DNA of 64,000 nucleotides. It comes from Neisseria bacilliformis. GTDB lineage: Bacteria > Pseudomonadota > Gammaproteobacteria > Burkholderiales > Neisseriaceae. The notes under the pieces were generated by a model that had not been told where the DNA came from, did not search any database, and was given only the letters and a program-made list of their open reading frames with translations. The stretch lies in the NCBI RefSeq assembly GCF_014055025.1, contig NZ_CP059571.1:2418001-2482000 (forward strand), written 5' to 3'. The position numbers and the translations under genes were made by a program. Every line of letters starts with the position of its first letter. The stretch's first letter is position 1. Positions 1 to 8,449 of the stretch are shown here, piece after piece.

Positions 1-472
1 TGGTCGCCCATTCGACCAAGTCGTTTTGGAACAGGCCGCCCAGCGCCATCAGCATTAGCGAAACGGTGCAGTTACCGCCGATGTAGTTTTTCACGCCGTT
101 TTTGAGGCCGTTGTCGATCACGTTGCGGTTGACGGGGTCGAGCACGATGATCGCGTCGTCTTTCATGCGCAGCGCGGAGGCCGCGTCGATCCAGTAGCCA
201 CTCCAGCCGGAATCGCGCAGGGGTTGGAACACGGATTTGGTGTAGTCGCCGCCCTGGCAGGTTACGACGATGTCCATTTTCGCCAGTTCGGCGATGTCGT
301 TTGCGTCAAGCAGCGTTTTGGCTGCCTGACCGAAATCGGGGGCTGCGCCGCCGACGTTGGATGTGGTGAAGAAATACGCTTCGGGGATGCGGGCGAAGTC
401 ATTTTCTTCGCGCATACGCTGCATCAGCACCGAGCCGACCATGCCGCGCCAGCCGACAAATCCTACTTTCAT
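1..472 (-). CDS. asd: Aspartate-semialdehyde dehydrogenase, N-terminal part (runs off the window)
   Basis: The reverse strand translates from an ATG at 472 as MKVGFVGWRGMVGSVLMQRM and continues without a stop to base 1. The N-terminal GxxGxVG-type nucleotide-binding loop and the downstream segment GGNCTVSLML, which contains the catalytic cysteine, are those of aspartate-semialdehyde dehydrogenase. The enzyme reduces aspartyl phosphate with NADPH in the shared route to lysine/diaminopimelate, threonine and methionine. About 157 residues of roughly 370 are present. dapD, a later step of the diaminopimelate branch, lies 10 kb away and is not in the same operon. Confidence 0.93.
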   Translation of the reverse strand, partial: MKVGFVGWRGMVGSVLMQRMREENDFARIPEAYFFTTSNVGGAAPDFGQAAKTLLDANDIAELAKMDIVVTCQGGDYTKSVFQPLRDSGWSGYWIDAASALRMKDDAIIVLDPVNRNVIDNGLKNGVKNYIGGNCTVSLMLMALGGLFQNDLVEWAT

Positions 473-586
473 GTGTGTCTCCGTGTGTTTGTCTGTTAAA
501 AAAAGAAACGCGCGTTTTAAACCTGCGCGGGGGAAAAGTAAAGTTTTTTATGCGCGGCGGGGTTTTGGCTGCATCGAAGTAGTGTT

Positions 587-622
587 TTCAGACGGCCTGT
601 ATGGGATTTGAGGCCGTCTGAA
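587..622. terminator. Inverted DUS pair
   Basis: TTCAGACGGCCT at 587-598 faces AGGCCGTCTGAA at 611-622, a perfect 12-base inverted repeat with a 12-base loop. It lies upstream of asd, so a terminator role for any gene here is unclear. Confidence 0.5.
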
Positions 623-710
623 AACCGTATTGCGTGGGTTTTGGCTGCATCGAAGCTGCGCTTTCAGACGGCCTCTGCCGCATAAAGTATCCGTGTCTTG
701 CGCTCAAACC

Positions 711-930
711 GTAACCGCGTGCGCGGCTGCGCCACACACCTACCTTAGCGGCGGAGGCCGTCTGAAAAAAACAGTTTTTCAGACGGCCTGTTCCATCCGA
801 CCCATGCAGAACCTAAGGTAGGGTGTGCCGCCCCGAGGCGACGCACGCGTTCTCTGCTGTCCAACAAATCTGCGCGTTTCACCCAAAAATCCAAACCGCG
901 TGCGTGGCTTGCGCCACACACCCTACCTAA
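711..930. repeat. Three REP-type palindromes (GTAGGGTGTGT family)
   Basis: Copies lie at about 711-745 (reverse), 819-853 (forward) and 895-928 (reverse). Each is a GTAGGGTGTG head followed by an imperfect palindrome ending in GCACGCG. Alternating orientation resembles bacterial interspersed mosaic elements. A DUS pair at 755-789 sits between the first two copies. Confidence 0.75.
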
Positions 931-937
931 GAGGCAG

Positions 938-977
938 AGGCCGTCTGAAAAGATGTTTTCGGTTTTTCAGACGGCCT
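938..977. terminator. DUS-pair terminator downstream of hemN
   Basis: AGGCCGTCTGAA at 938-949 and its reverse complement at 966-977 flank a T-rich loop. The pair lies just past the hemN stop codon and can fold into a hairpin with T-rich flanks, the usual neisserial arrangement. Confidence 0.7.
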
Positions 978-998
978 CTGCATATCCGTTTTGTCTGT

Positions 999-2408
999 TT
1001 ACACGGTTTGCGAGTATTGCGCTTTGGTTTCGCGGTGGCGCAGGTGGTAGTCGAACACCATGGCGATGTTGCGGATGAGGAAGCGGCCTTTGGGGGTTAC
1101 GGCGAGGCTGCGGGGGGTGAGGGCGACGAGGCCGAGTTGTTCCATCTGCCGCAAGTCGGCCAGCTCGGCGGCGAAGTAGCGGGCGAACGGGATGCCGAAG
1201 GCGGCTTCGTAGTCGCGGTAGTCGAGGGCGAAGCGGCACATGAGGTCTTGGATGATGTTGCGCCGCAGGATGTCGTCGCGGTTGAGGCGGTAGCCGCGCA
1301 TGACGGGCAGGCGGCCGGCGTCGAGGGCGGCGTAGTAGTCGGTGATGTTGCGCTCGTTTTGTTCGTAGGTGCCGCCGATTTTGCCGATGGCGGACACGCC
1401 CAGGGCGACGAGGTCGCAGTCGGCATAGGTGGAGTAGCCTTGGAAGTTGCGTTGCAGCAGGCCTTCGCGCAGGGCGATGGCGAGTTCGTCGTTCGGTTTG
1501 GCGAAATGGTCCATGCCGATGAAGACGTAGCCGGCTTCGCTGAGGCGGCGCACGGCGTATTGCAGGATGTCGAGTTTTTCTTCGCTGGACGGGACGGCGG
1601 CTGTGTCGATGCGCCGCTGGGGTTTGAAGATGTGCGGTAGGTGGGCGTAGTGGTAGAGGGCGAGGCGGTCGGGGTCGAGCGAGAGAACGGTGTCGATGGT
1701 GGGCTTGATGCTGTCGAGCGTTTGGTGCGGCAGGCCGTAAATCAGGTCGACGCTGACGGATTTGAAGCCGGCTTCGCGGGCGGCTTCGATGACGTTGCGG
1801 GTTTCTTCCACGCTTTGGATGCGGTTGACGGCGGCCTGCACTTTGGGATCAAAATCCTGTATGCCGACGCTCATGCGGTTGAAGCCGAGGCGGCCGAGGT
1901 GGTGCACGGTGTCGCGGCTGACTTTGCGGGGGTCGATTTCGATGGAGTATTCGCCTTCGCCCAGGAGGGTGAAATGGCGGCGTATCATGGCGAACACGCG
2001 GTCGAGTTGGCCATCTGAAAGAAAGGTGGGGGTGCCGCCGCCGAAGTGGAGCTGGGCGAGCGGGTTTTTGCCGTTCAGGTGGGGGGCGAGCAGTTCGGCT
2101 TCGCGTTCGAGGTAGTCGAGGTATTCGTCGGCGCGGGTTTTGTCTTTGGTGATGATTTTGTTGCAGCCGCAGTAGTAGCAGATGGTGTCGCAGAAGGGGA
2201 TGTGGATGTAGAGGGAAAGGGGTTTGTTCAACGCGCCCGCGCCGCGCTGGGCGAGGGTGGCGATATATTCGGCTTCGCCGAAGCCGCTGTGAAAGCGGTC
2301 GGCCGTGGGGTAGGAGGTGTAGCGCGGGCCGCTGGACGGGAGGGCGGCGATGAGTTCGCGGTCGAATTCGGGGGCGGCGTCGGCCTTGGCGATATGTATG
2401 GTTTTCAT
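999..2408 (-). CDS. hemN: Oxygen-independent coproporphyrinogen III oxidase
   Basis: A radical-SAM enzyme of about 469 residues that decarboxylates coproporphyrinogen III to protoporphyrinogen IX without oxygen, in cytoplasmic haem synthesis. The CxxxCxxC iron-sulfur motif is visible as PFCDTICYYCGC near residue 65, followed by the glycine-rich GGGTPTFLS stretch. I chose the ATG at 2408 (MKTIHIAKAD) because it matches the family N-terminus. A TTG 24 bases upstream (2432) would add eight residues and would overlap an FNR-like site. The gene diverges from fnr, which fits anaerobic control. Confidence 0.95.
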   Translation of the reverse strand: MKTIHIAKADAAPEFDRELIAALPSSGPRYTSYPTADRFHSGFGEAEYIATLAQRGAGALNKPLSLYIHIPFCDTICYYCGCNKIITKDKTRADEYLDYLEREAELLAPHLNGKNPLAQLHFGGGTPTFLSDGQLDRVFAMIRRHFTLLGEGEYSIEIDPRKVSRDTVHHLGRLGFNRMSVGIQDFDPKVQAAVNRIQSVEETRNVIEAAREAGFKSVSVDLIYGLPHQTLDSIKPTIDTVLSLDPDRLALYHYAHLPHIFKPQRRIDTAAVPSSEEKLDILQYAVRRLSEAGYVFIGMDHFAKPNDELAIALREGLLQRNFQGYSTYADCDLVALGVSAIGKIGGTYEQNERNITDYYAALDAGRLPVMRGYRLNRDDILRRNIIQDLMCRFALDYRDYEAAFGIPFARYFAAELADLRQMEQLGLVALTPRSLAVTPKGRFLIRNIAMVFDYHLRHRETKAQYSQTV

Positions 2409-2418
2409 GCGGTGGCGT

Positions 2419-2432
2419 TTGATATTAGTCAA
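2419..2432. promoter_or_regulatory. FNR-like site proximal to hemN
   Basis: TTGATATTAGTCAA matches the FNR consensus TTGAT-N4-ATCAA except for one base in the right half. It lies only 10 bases upstream of the chosen hemN start. That is too close for a classical activating position, so it may repress or be a remnant. Confidence 0.55.
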
Positions 2433-2477
2433 ATTTATCTTTGTTTGCTAGAATCGCACGAATTTGCCGCCCCCGCC

Positions 2478-2491
2478 TTGACGTGAGTCAA
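2478..2491. promoter_or_regulatory. FNR-like site in the hemN-fnr divergent region
   Basis: TTGACGTGAGTCAA is a perfect dyad with 5-base arms, one base per arm away from TTGAT-N4-ATCAA. It lies 69 bases from the hemN start and 60 bases from the fnr start. That position could activate hemN and let FNR control its own gene. Confidence 0.6.
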
Positions 2492-2551
2492 GCGTGCACG
2501 GCAAACAGCCGGCCAAGGCCTTCAAAATCAGAAAGATAAAGGACGGTATTT

Positions 2552-3286
2552 ATGCCCGCACACACTTTGCACCAACCGATAAAGACGCTGTGTTCGTCCT
2601 GCTCGCTGCGGGAGCTGTGCCTGCCGGTCGGCTTGCACCCCAATGAGTTCGAGCAGCTGGACACGGTGATCAAGCAGAGCCACCGCCTGAAAAAAGGCGA
2701 GTTTCTGTTCCGCGTGGGCGAAACCTTCCATTCGCTGTTTGCCATCCGCACCGGCTTCTTCAAAACCACCATCGCCACGCAGGACGGGCGCGACCAGGTA
2801 ACCGGCTTTTTTATGTCGGGCGAGCTGATCGGGATGGACGGCATCTGTATGCGCACCCACAGCTGCGACGCGGTCGCCCTGGAAGACAGCGAAGTGTGCG
2901 AGCTGCCCTTCGGCCACATCGAGGAATTGGGCAAAACCATCCCCAGCATCCAAAGCCATCTTTTCAGACTGATGAGCCGGGAAATCGTGCGCGACCAGGG
3001 CGTGATGCTGCTGCTGGGCAATATGCGTGCGGAAGAGCGGATTGCCGCCTTCCTGCTGAACCTGTCGCAGCGGCTGCACTATCGCGGCTTCGCCGCCAAC
3101 GATTTCATCCTGCGCATGTCGCGCGAGGAAATCGGCAGCTATCTGGGGCTGAAACTGGAAACGGTAAGCCGCACCCTTTCGCGCTTCCATCAGGAAGAGC
3201 TGATTGCGGTGGAACACAAGCACATCCGCCTGCTCAAACCCGAAATACTGAACAAAATGGTGTCCGGCGGCATGCATGCCGTCTGA
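2552..3286 (+). CDS. fnr: FNR-type oxygen-sensing transcription regulator
   Basis: A 244-residue Crp/Fnr family regulator. Cysteines at residues 14, 17 and 23, plus one in the CMRTHSCDA segment near residue 112, match the [4Fe-4S] ligands of FNR. A cyclic-nucleotide-binding-like fold follows. The C-terminal helix-turn-helix contains EIGSYLGLKLETVSRTLSR, with the E-SR contacts that read TTGAT half-sites. It switches on anaerobic genes; the neighbouring divergent hemN is a probable target. The stop codon is embedded in an ATGCCGTCTGAA uptake word (3276-3287), so the protein ends HAV from DUS sequence. Confidence 0.95.
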   Translation: MPAHTLHQPIKTLCSSCSLRELCLPVGLHPNEFEQLDTVIKQSHRLKKGEFLFRVGETFHSLFAIRTGFFKTTIATQDGRDQVTGFFMSGELIGMDGICMRTHSCDAVALEDSEVCELPFGHIEELGKTIPSIQSHLFRLMSREIVRDQGVMLLLGNMRAEERIAAFLLNLSQRLHYRGFAANDFILRMSREEIGSYLGLKLETVSRTLSRFHQEELIAVEHKHIRLLKPEILNKMVSGGMHAV

Positions 3287-3294
3287 AAAACAAA

Positions 3295-3330
3295 AAACAC
3301 GGTGCGGACAAAATTCTCCGCACCGTGTTT
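3295..3330. terminator. Bidirectional terminator between fnr and cysB
   Basis: A 14-base stem (3295-3308 with 3317-3330) with an 8-base loop is GC-rich in the middle and followed by T-rich sequence. It serves the convergent fnr and cysB genes. Confidence 0.85.
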
Positions 3331-3344
3331 TTTGTCTGCCCGCG

Positions 3345-4295
3345 TCAGATGGAAAAGTCTTCGACCATCGGCGAGTAAAGCAGCTGGTCCAGCCGCGCTT
3401 TGGTGAGATTCGGATTGAGCAGCTCGACAAACTCGTAAATATACCCGCGCAGATAGCTGTCGCCGCGCATAATGATGCCGCTGTCGCACGGCTCGATCAG
3501 CTGCGACACGTCCACCAGCGTCAAGCCCCGGTCGGCCTGCGGGTCGTAAGCGGCCTTGGCGATGATGCCGACGCCCAAACCCAGCCGGACATAGGTTTTC
3601 AGCACATCGCTGTCCGCCACCGACAAAGCGACATCCGGCTTGGCCACCCCCGCCTTGGCAAACGCGCGGGCGACGCCCGAATGCTTGTCGAACGCAAATT
3701 CGTAAGTAACCAGAGGATAGCCCGCAATCAGCGCAATGGTAAGTGCGCCGCGATGGTCGAGCAGCGGATGGCTGTCCGGCACAATCAGCGCGTAATGGTA
3801 GCGGGCGCAGGGAATGCCGCGCAGCTCGGCGGGCATTTCCGACAGCTCCGACGTTACCGCCAAATCGGCCAGGCCGTCTGAAACCGTCTGCCGCACCGCC
3901 TCCGGCGTGCCCTGCCTGATGTTCAGGCGCACTTTCGGATAAACAGCGGCAAACGAAGCCACCACCGGCGGCAGAATGTAGCGCGCCGCCGTATGCGTGG
4001 CCGCGATGGTCAGAACGCCGTCGTCCTGTTTGGCGAACTCGTTGCCGATATTTTTAATGTTCTGAATATCATGCAGAATCCGCTCCGCCATCTGCAACAC
4101 CGCCTTGCCCGGCTGCGACACCGATACAATCCGCTTGCCGCTGCGGATGAAAATCTGGATGCCCAGTTCCTCTTCCAGCAGGCGGATCTGCTTCGACACC
4201 CCCGGCTGCGAGGTAAACAGCGACTCGGCGGCTTCGGAAACGTTCAGATTGTGGCGGAAGACTTCAAGCGCGTAGCGCAACTGCTGTAACTTCAT
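3345..4295 (-). CDS. cysB: LysR-family regulator CysB
   Basis: This 316-residue protein starts MKLQQLRYALEVFRHN at the ATG at 4295. The N-terminal winged helix contains NVSEAAESLFTSQPGVSKQI, the LysR helix-turn-helix. The remainder is a periplasmic-binding-protein-like effector domain. Length and N-terminus match CysB, the activator of sulfate assimilation and cysteine genes that responds to N-acetylserine. No cys biosynthesis gene is in the window. The frame stays open upstream of 4295, but that stretch has no LysR-like sequence. Confidence 0.88.
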   Translation of the reverse strand: MKLQQLRYALEVFRHNLNVSEAAESLFTSQPGVSKQIRLLEEELGIQIFIRSGKRIVSVSQPGKAVLQMAERILHDIQNIKNIGNEFAKQDDGVLTIAATHTAARYILPPVVASFAAVYPKVRLNIRQGTPEAVRQTVSDGLADLAVTSELSEMPAELRGIPCARYHYALIVPDSHPLLDHRGALTIALIAGYPLVTYEFAFDKHSGVARAFAKAGVAKPDVALSVADSDVLKTYVRLGLGVGIIAKAAYDPQADRGLTLVDVSQLIEPCDSGIIMRGDSYLRGYIYEFVELLNPNLTKARLDQLLYSPMVEDFSI

Positions 4296-4520
4296 AACAA
4301 TAGCCGGTCGTTTGCAAAACAGCGGCGCAATGTAACATAAAAACAAATCCCGTTGGAAACTGCCGCCGCAGCCCGTCGCGCCGCCGTTCTTGTTGTTTTT
4401 GCGCAACTTCAAAGCGGCGCACGCCTGCTTTTTCAGATAAACGAATGACAGAAAATTGATTTTTTCGGCATAATGCGGCACTAGGAAACAGGCTGTTGCC
4501 GGGCAAACTGTCGCAGGATA

Positions 4521-4549
4521 TTGACAGTTTGCATCCGGATTTTTATAGT
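4521..4549 (+). promoter_or_regulatory. Strong sigma-70 promoter for rmpM
   Basis: TTGACA at 4521-4526, a 17-base spacer, and TATAGT at 4544-4549 are close to consensus. This predicts a leader of about 100 bases before rmpM, in keeping with an abundant outer-membrane protein. Confidence 0.8.
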
Positions 4550-4655
4550 GTGTCCCCAGATATTCTGGTTGCCGTAACTTTGCGGCCTGTATATTGTGCT
4601 TTGCAGCGGCCTTCCCGGCCCGTTGCAGTAACAATCTTTTGATGAGGGAATAATA

Positions 4656-5402
4656 ATGACCAAACAGCTTAAATTAGGTGCATTAATCGTTGCCGCCCTT
4701 GCTTCTGCCAACGCATTGGCAGCCAGTGAGCCGCATACCAAACACGGCTATGTAGTCAGCCGCGAATCTCAGGAAATCGTCCGCAACAACTATGAAGAGT
4801 GCTGGCGTACCACGTACTTCGACAAAGCGACACAGGGTCGTATCGAGTGCGGCGACGCAGAAGCCCAAGCTCCTGCCGCTCCCGAATTTGCAGACGAAAC
4901 CGTATCGCTGTCCGCCAACACCCTGTTCGGCTTCGACAAAGACAACCTGCGTCCGCAGGCCATCGACACCCTGAACGACTTGGCAGGCCGCCTGTCCAAC
5001 GAAAACGTACAGGCTGTCCGCGTAGAAGGCCACACCGACTTCATGGGCTCCGAGCAGTACAACCAGGCTCTGTCCGAACGCCGCGCCAACGTAGTGGCAA
5101 ACTACCTTGTAAACCAAGGCGTACCCGCAGGCAAGATTTCCGCAGTCGGTTTGGGCGAATCCCAAGCTCAGATGACCGCAACCTGCGAAGACCAGCTCAA
5201 AGGCAAAAAACTGTCCAAAGCCAAACGCCGTGCACAGTTGATCGCATGTATCGAACCCGACCGCCGCGTAGATGTGAAAATCCGCAGCATCGTTCAGCGT
5301 CAGGTTTCCGAGGGTGCGCAAGGCGTGGGCGAGCGTCCTGCCGAAGACAACCACTGGTTCCCCGGCGAACGTTCCAGCATCCACGGCTACACTATGTGGT
5401 AA
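4656..5402 (+). CDS. rmpM: Reduction-modifiable protein M (OmpA-family outer membrane protein)
   Basis: A 248-residue exported protein. The signal peptide [20 protein letters not shown] is followed by a short cysteine-containing N-terminal region and an OmpA-like peptidoglycan-binding domain from about residue 85. That domain shows [12 protein letters not shown] and [20 protein letters not shown], with the conserved Asp and Arg that hold diaminopimelate. RmpM tethers neisserial porins and other outer-membrane complexes to the cell wall. The near-consensus promoter and the strong terminator behind it fit a highly expressed single gene. Confidence 0.93.
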   Translation: MTKQLKLGALIVAALASANALAASEPHTKHGYVVSRESQEIVRNNYEECWRTTYFDKATQGRIECGDAEAQAPAAPEFADETVSLSANTLFGFDKDNLRPQAIDTLNDLAGRLSNENVQAVRVEGHTDFMGSEQYNQALSERRANVVANYLVNQGVPAGKISAVGLGESQAQMTATCEDQLKGKKLSKAKRRAQLIACIEPDRRVDVKIRSIVQRQVSEGAQGVGERPAEDNHWFPGERSSIHGYTMW

Positions 5403-5413
5403 GCACGTTTTGG

Positions 5414-5440
5414 AAAAACCCCGCGAATGCGGGGTTTTTT
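5414..5440 (+). terminator. rmpM terminator
   Basis: An 11-base stem AAAAACCCCGC with a GAAT loop is followed by a run of T, 12 bases after the stop codon. It is a textbook intrinsic terminator. Confidence 0.92.
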
Positions 5441-5565
5441 TATGGTTTTCAGACGGCCGATTGCCGGAAAAACCGTAAAACATGCTGCTGCCGGAAACCG
5501 GTGTTGCCGCACTCCGTTTCGGTTTGGTTGCCGTCCCGAAAAATACGAAAATCTATGTCTTTACC

Positions 5566-5729
5566 AGGGTCTGCTGACATTCAGCTTGCGAGACGGTTTT
5601 TTTGAGTAAAAAATACCCGAATACAAGGAAAAAAGCGCAGCAAGGTTGAACACCTGCGGGCATTTTTGACGCGGCAGGCGGGTGTTTTCCGCCAAAAACA
5701 CGCCGCAAGGCTGATTGCCAACAGACCCT
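5566..5729. mobile_element. MITE-like element, copy A (164 bp)
   Basis: The left end AGGGTCTGCTGACATTCAGC and the right end, read in reverse as AGGGTCTGTTGGCAATCAGC, form imperfect terminal inverted repeats. The interior core at 5622-5672 is nearly identical to the core of the element at 56775-56936 and related to that at 42745-42906. It encodes no protein. I see no clear target-site duplication. It lies between rmpM and thiL. Confidence 0.72.
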
Positions 5730-5806
5730 ACGGCTTGCTGCTTTGCGCTTTGCTGCGCCGCTTCGACATATCCCGCAGGCAGCCCTGCCCGACAAAAGGA
5801 AAAACA

Positions 5807-6766
5807 ATGAACGAATTTGATTTTATCCGAACCTATCTGGCCGCAGCCGAACGGGATCGTTCCGTTTTGCTGGGCATCGGCGACGATGCCGCCATTGTCC
5901 GCCCCGATACAGACAGGGATTTGTGCATCAGCAGCGATATGTTATTGGCAGAAAGACATTTTTTTGCGAATGATGCACCGCAGGATGTGGCGCATAAAAT
6001 TCTGGCGGTCAATCTGTCCGACATGGCGGCGATGGGTGCCGTGCCGAGATGGGTGCTGCTCAGTGCCGCGCTGCCCGAGCTGGACGGCAAATGGCTGGAT
6101 GCGTTCTGCCGCCGTTTTTTTGCCGTCTGCCGCGAATACGGCGTATCGCTTATCGGCGGCGACACCACCAAAGGCGGTTTGGCGTTCAACATTACCATCA
6201 TCGGCGACGTACCCAAGGGCAAAGGCTTGCGCCGCAGCGGCGCGCGGGCGGGAGACGATATTTGGCTGTCGGGGCGGGTCGGCTCGGCGGCGGCGGGTTT
6301 GCAGCATATTTTGGGGAACGCCGCCCTCCCCCCCGCGCTGGCGGACGACTGCCGCCAAGCCCTGCTGCACCCGATACCGCGCGTGCGGCTCGGGCAGGCT
6401 TTGTTGGACACCGCCCATGCCGCGCAGGACGTTTCAGACGGCCTCGCGCAGGATTTGGGGCATATTTTGCAGGCATCGTCGCTGGCCGCAGAAATCCGGC
6501 TGGAATGCCTGCCCGTCTTGCCCGGCCTGGCGGAACATCTGACGCAGCCAATGTGGCGACAGTGCGTTTTGGCGGGCGGCGACGATTACGAGCTGCTGTT
6601 TACCGCCGCACCCGAACGGCGCGGCGCAGTCGAACGGGCGGCGGCGGATGCCGGCACGCCGGTCAGCCGCATCGGCAGAATCCGCAAAGGGCGCGGCCTG
6701 ACCGTGCTTGACGGCGGCGGATGCCCCGTGCCGCTTGCGGTAAGCGGATTTGACCATTTCGCCTGA
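5807..6766 (+). CDS. thiL: Thiamine-monophosphate kinase
   Basis: This 319-residue enzyme phosphorylates thiamine monophosphate to the cofactor thiamine diphosphate in the cytoplasm. The N-terminus carries the GIGDDAAIV metal/ATP motif. SDMAAMGA, GGDT and the C-terminal DVSDGLAQDLGH and AGGDDYELLF motifs are those of ThiL in order. The ATG at 5807 has an AAAGGA ribosome site 7 bases upstream; in-frame sequence farther upstream is repeat DNA. The natural VSDGL motif here is itself encoded by a DUS-like word (ttcagacggcct). Confidence 0.94.
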   Translation: MNEFDFIRTYLAAAERDRSVLLGIGDDAAIVRPDTDRDLCISSDMLLAERHFFANDAPQDVAHKILAVNLSDMAAMGAVPRWVLLSAALPELDGKWLDAFCRRFFAVCREYGVSLIGGDTTKGGLAFNITIIGDVPKGKGLRRSGARAGDDIWLSGRVGSAAAGLQHILGNAALPPALADDCRQALLHPIPRVRLGQALLDTAHAAQDVSDGLAQDLGHILQASSLAAEIRLECLPVLPGLAEHLTQPMWRQCVLAGGDDYELLFTAAPERRGAVERAAADAGTPVSRIGRIRKGRGLTVLDGGGCPVPLAVSGFDHFA

Positions 6767-6864
6767 ACGGCGCAAATCCGAATCGGGGCGGCATTCCTTA
6801 GCGGATGCCGCCCCAATGGCCACACGCTCTGTTTGCCAGCCGGAGGCCGTCTGAAAACAGAGTT

Positions 6865-7209
6865 TCAACGAAATTCAAACCGCCCTGCCCGCTCCGGCAT
6901 GCTGTTTTGCCCCTCTTCCGTTCCGTCCTGCTCACGCCGTGCATCCGCACGGTATGGCGGACGGGCGGAGCCGCCGCCGAAGCCGTGCTGCGGCCGGCCG
7001 GCCGATATGCCCGCCGCCTGACTGCCGAGCGGAATCCGCCCCTTGATGCCGACATACGAGCCGAAATCGCGCACCGCCGCTGTGGTTTCCGAACCACTCG
7101 GGCGGCTGCTGTGCACGGCCTCCACGCCCGAACGGATATTGCCGTACAGCTCCACTTCCGCCGCAGCGGGAAGGGCGGCGGCCAGCAGCGTCAAAAACAG
7201 TTTGTTCAT
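6865..7209 (-). pseudogene. Truncated porin gene (N-terminal remnant)
   Basis: The ATG at 7209, with an AAGGAAG ribosome site, gives a signal peptide (MNKLFLTLLAAALPAAA) and then EVELYGNIRSGVEAV and RDFGSYVGIKGRIPLGS. These match the first strands of neisserial trimeric porins. After about 75 residues similarity is lost, and the frame ends at residue 114 instead of the usual 330-370 or so. No further barrel sequence follows. A short secreted product could still be made, but not a working pore. Confidence 0.7.
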
Positions 7210-7247
7210 CTTTCTTCCTTTTAAATCAAAAGTTTGTATAGCAAACC

Positions 7248-7709
7248 TCAAAACGTCTTTTTCGAGTCCAACAACAGCGTAACCGGCCCGTCGTTGCACA
7301 GCGACACCTGCATATGCGTCTGGAAACACCCCGTTTCCACCCTGATGCCGTGCCCGCGCAGCATGTCGGCCACCGCCAGATACAGCCGCTCCGCCTGCTC
7401 CGGCCGCGCGGCGGCGGAAAACGAAGGCCGCCGCCCGCTGCGCGCGTCGGCATACAGCGTGAACTGCGACACCAGCAGCACCGCGCCGCCCGTGTCTTGC
7501 AGCGACAGATTCAGCTTTCCGGCCGCGTCCTCGAAAATCCGCAGTCCGGCGGTTTTGTCGGCGATATAGCGGGCGTCGTTTTCATCGTCGTCCAGACCCA
7601 CGCCCAGCAGCACCATGAGGCCGTCTGAAACCCGCCCGACGGTTTCGCGCCCTTCTTCCAACAAAACATCAACTTGGGCGCAGGTAACTTTCTGAATCAC
7701 AGCACGCAT
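7248..7709 (-). CDS. dtd: D-aminoacyl-tRNA deacylase
   Basis: A 153-residue protein starting [13 protein letters not shown]. It carries SQFTLYAD with the catalytic-site Ser-Gln and, near the C-terminus, [11 protein letters not shown], corresponding to the conserved Gly-Pro cross-subunit motif. Dtd hydrolyses D-amino acids from wrongly charged tRNA. Length is full. An internal DUS word is read as part of the RVSDGLMVL segment, where the family has a similar natural sequence. Confidence 0.94.
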   Translation of the reverse strand: MRAVIQKVTCAQVDVLLEEGRETVGRVSDGLMVLLGVGLDDDENDARYIADKTAGLRIFEDAAGKLNLSLQDTGGAVLLVSQFTLYADARSGRRPSFSAAARPEQAERLYLAVADMLRGHGIRVETGCFQTHMQVSLCNDGPVTLLLDSKKTF

Positions 7710-7744
7710 AGTTTTTCCTTTCCCGATAACGGTTGGGCGGCAGG

Positions 7745-7795
7745 CCGTCTGAAAAACGGTTTCGGCGACGCCGGAGCGGCGTTTTCAGACGGCCT
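7745..7795. repeat. Inverted DUS pair upstream of dtd
   Basis: AGGCCGTCTGAA near 7743-7754 faces TTCAGACGGCCT near 7784-7795 around a GC-rich loop. It lies between the divergent dtd and lipoprotein genes, so its role is unlikely to be termination of either. Confidence 0.55.
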
Positions 7796-7838
7796 GAGCA
7801 AGATGCGCCATTGTAGCGCAGCACAAAGTCATGTTTGT

Positions 7839-7844
7839 TATAAT
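7839..7844 (+). promoter_or_regulatory. -10 element of the 7883 lipoprotein gene
   Basis: TATAAT is preceded by TGT, giving an extended -10 (TGTTATAAT). No good -35 hexamer is present. It lies about 40 bases before the start codon. Confidence 0.55.
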
Positions 7845-7882
7845 CGCCGCTCTTTTTTGTCAAACAAACGAAGGAACCGGAT

Positions 7883-8437
7883 ATGAAAAAATTCTCCCTC
7901 ACTGTTTGCGCCGCGCTGCTGCTGGCGGCCTGCGGCGGCGGTTACGAGCAATACGAAGGCTATTGGAAACGGCAGCAGGACAACGACAAGGCGCGGCCGG
8001 ATGTCATGCGCATTGTGAAGGAAGACAGCAAAACCTATCTGCTCAAAGAAAACGTCCTGCCCGACCGCAAGGGCGAAATCCATGAGAAAAGCATGGTTCT
8101 GTCGCAGAAGGACGACGGCACGCTGGCCGTCGATACCGGCTTCGGCAGCATCCCACTGGTGTTGTCGGAAGACGGCAAAACCCTGCGTGCCGAGCGCAGG
8201 GCGTTCGATAAAATCAGCGAGGGCGAGTTTGGCGAACTCAAACAGAAAATGGAGCAGGACCAGCAGCGTTGCGACGCATTGAAAAAAGAATACCAGGCGG
8301 AAAGAGACGCCAACCCCAGCCCGGCTCCGGGCAGCGGCGGCGATTGGAATGCGTGGAAGCAGAAAAACGAGGCGATGAAGGAGAAATACAAAACGCAGCG
8401 CGACCAGATTACCGGCTGCGACATATTTATTTTCTAA
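7883..8437 (+). CDS. Predicted lipoprotein of unknown function
   Basis: This 184-residue protein has a type II signal peptide with lipobox LLAACGGG (Cys at about residue 17), so it should be lipid-anchored in the envelope. Two parts follow: a region with YLLKENVLPDRKG and LVLSEDGKTLRAERR, which looks like a small beta-rich domain, and a charged helical tail rich in Lys, Glu and Gln. I recognise no family. Its terminator is split by the IS element that follows, which may lengthen its transcript. Confidence 0.82.
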   Translation: MKKFSLTVCAALLLAACGGGYEQYEGYWKRQQDNDKARPDVMRIVKEDSKTYLLKENVLPDRKGEIHEKSMVLSQKDDGTLAVDTGFGSIPLVLSEDGKTLRAERRAFDKISEGEFGELKQKMEQDQQRCDALKKEYQAERDANPSPAPGSGGDWNAWKQKNEAMKEKYKTQRDQITGCDIFIF

Positions 8438-8449
8438 GCTCCCTCCACA

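Larger units (their letters stand above)
473..998. other. Intergenic region with DUS pairs and REP copies
   Basis: I see no convincing gene here. The stretch holds several AG-DUS words, two copies of the DUS plus GGCTGC-type tail (near 564-598 and 640-674), and three copies of the GTAGGGTGTGT-type REP repeat. Short open frames across it are made of repeat sequence. Confidence 0.8.

Noticed and set aside
4683-5483. 266-codon minus-strand frame opposite rmpM
   Set aside because: Antisense of a well-supported gene with promoter and terminator.
5566-5729. Target-site duplications at the MITE-like elements
   Set aside because: Flanks of copies A, B and C were compared over eight bases and show no convincing direct repeat, so the transposition mechanism cannot be assigned.
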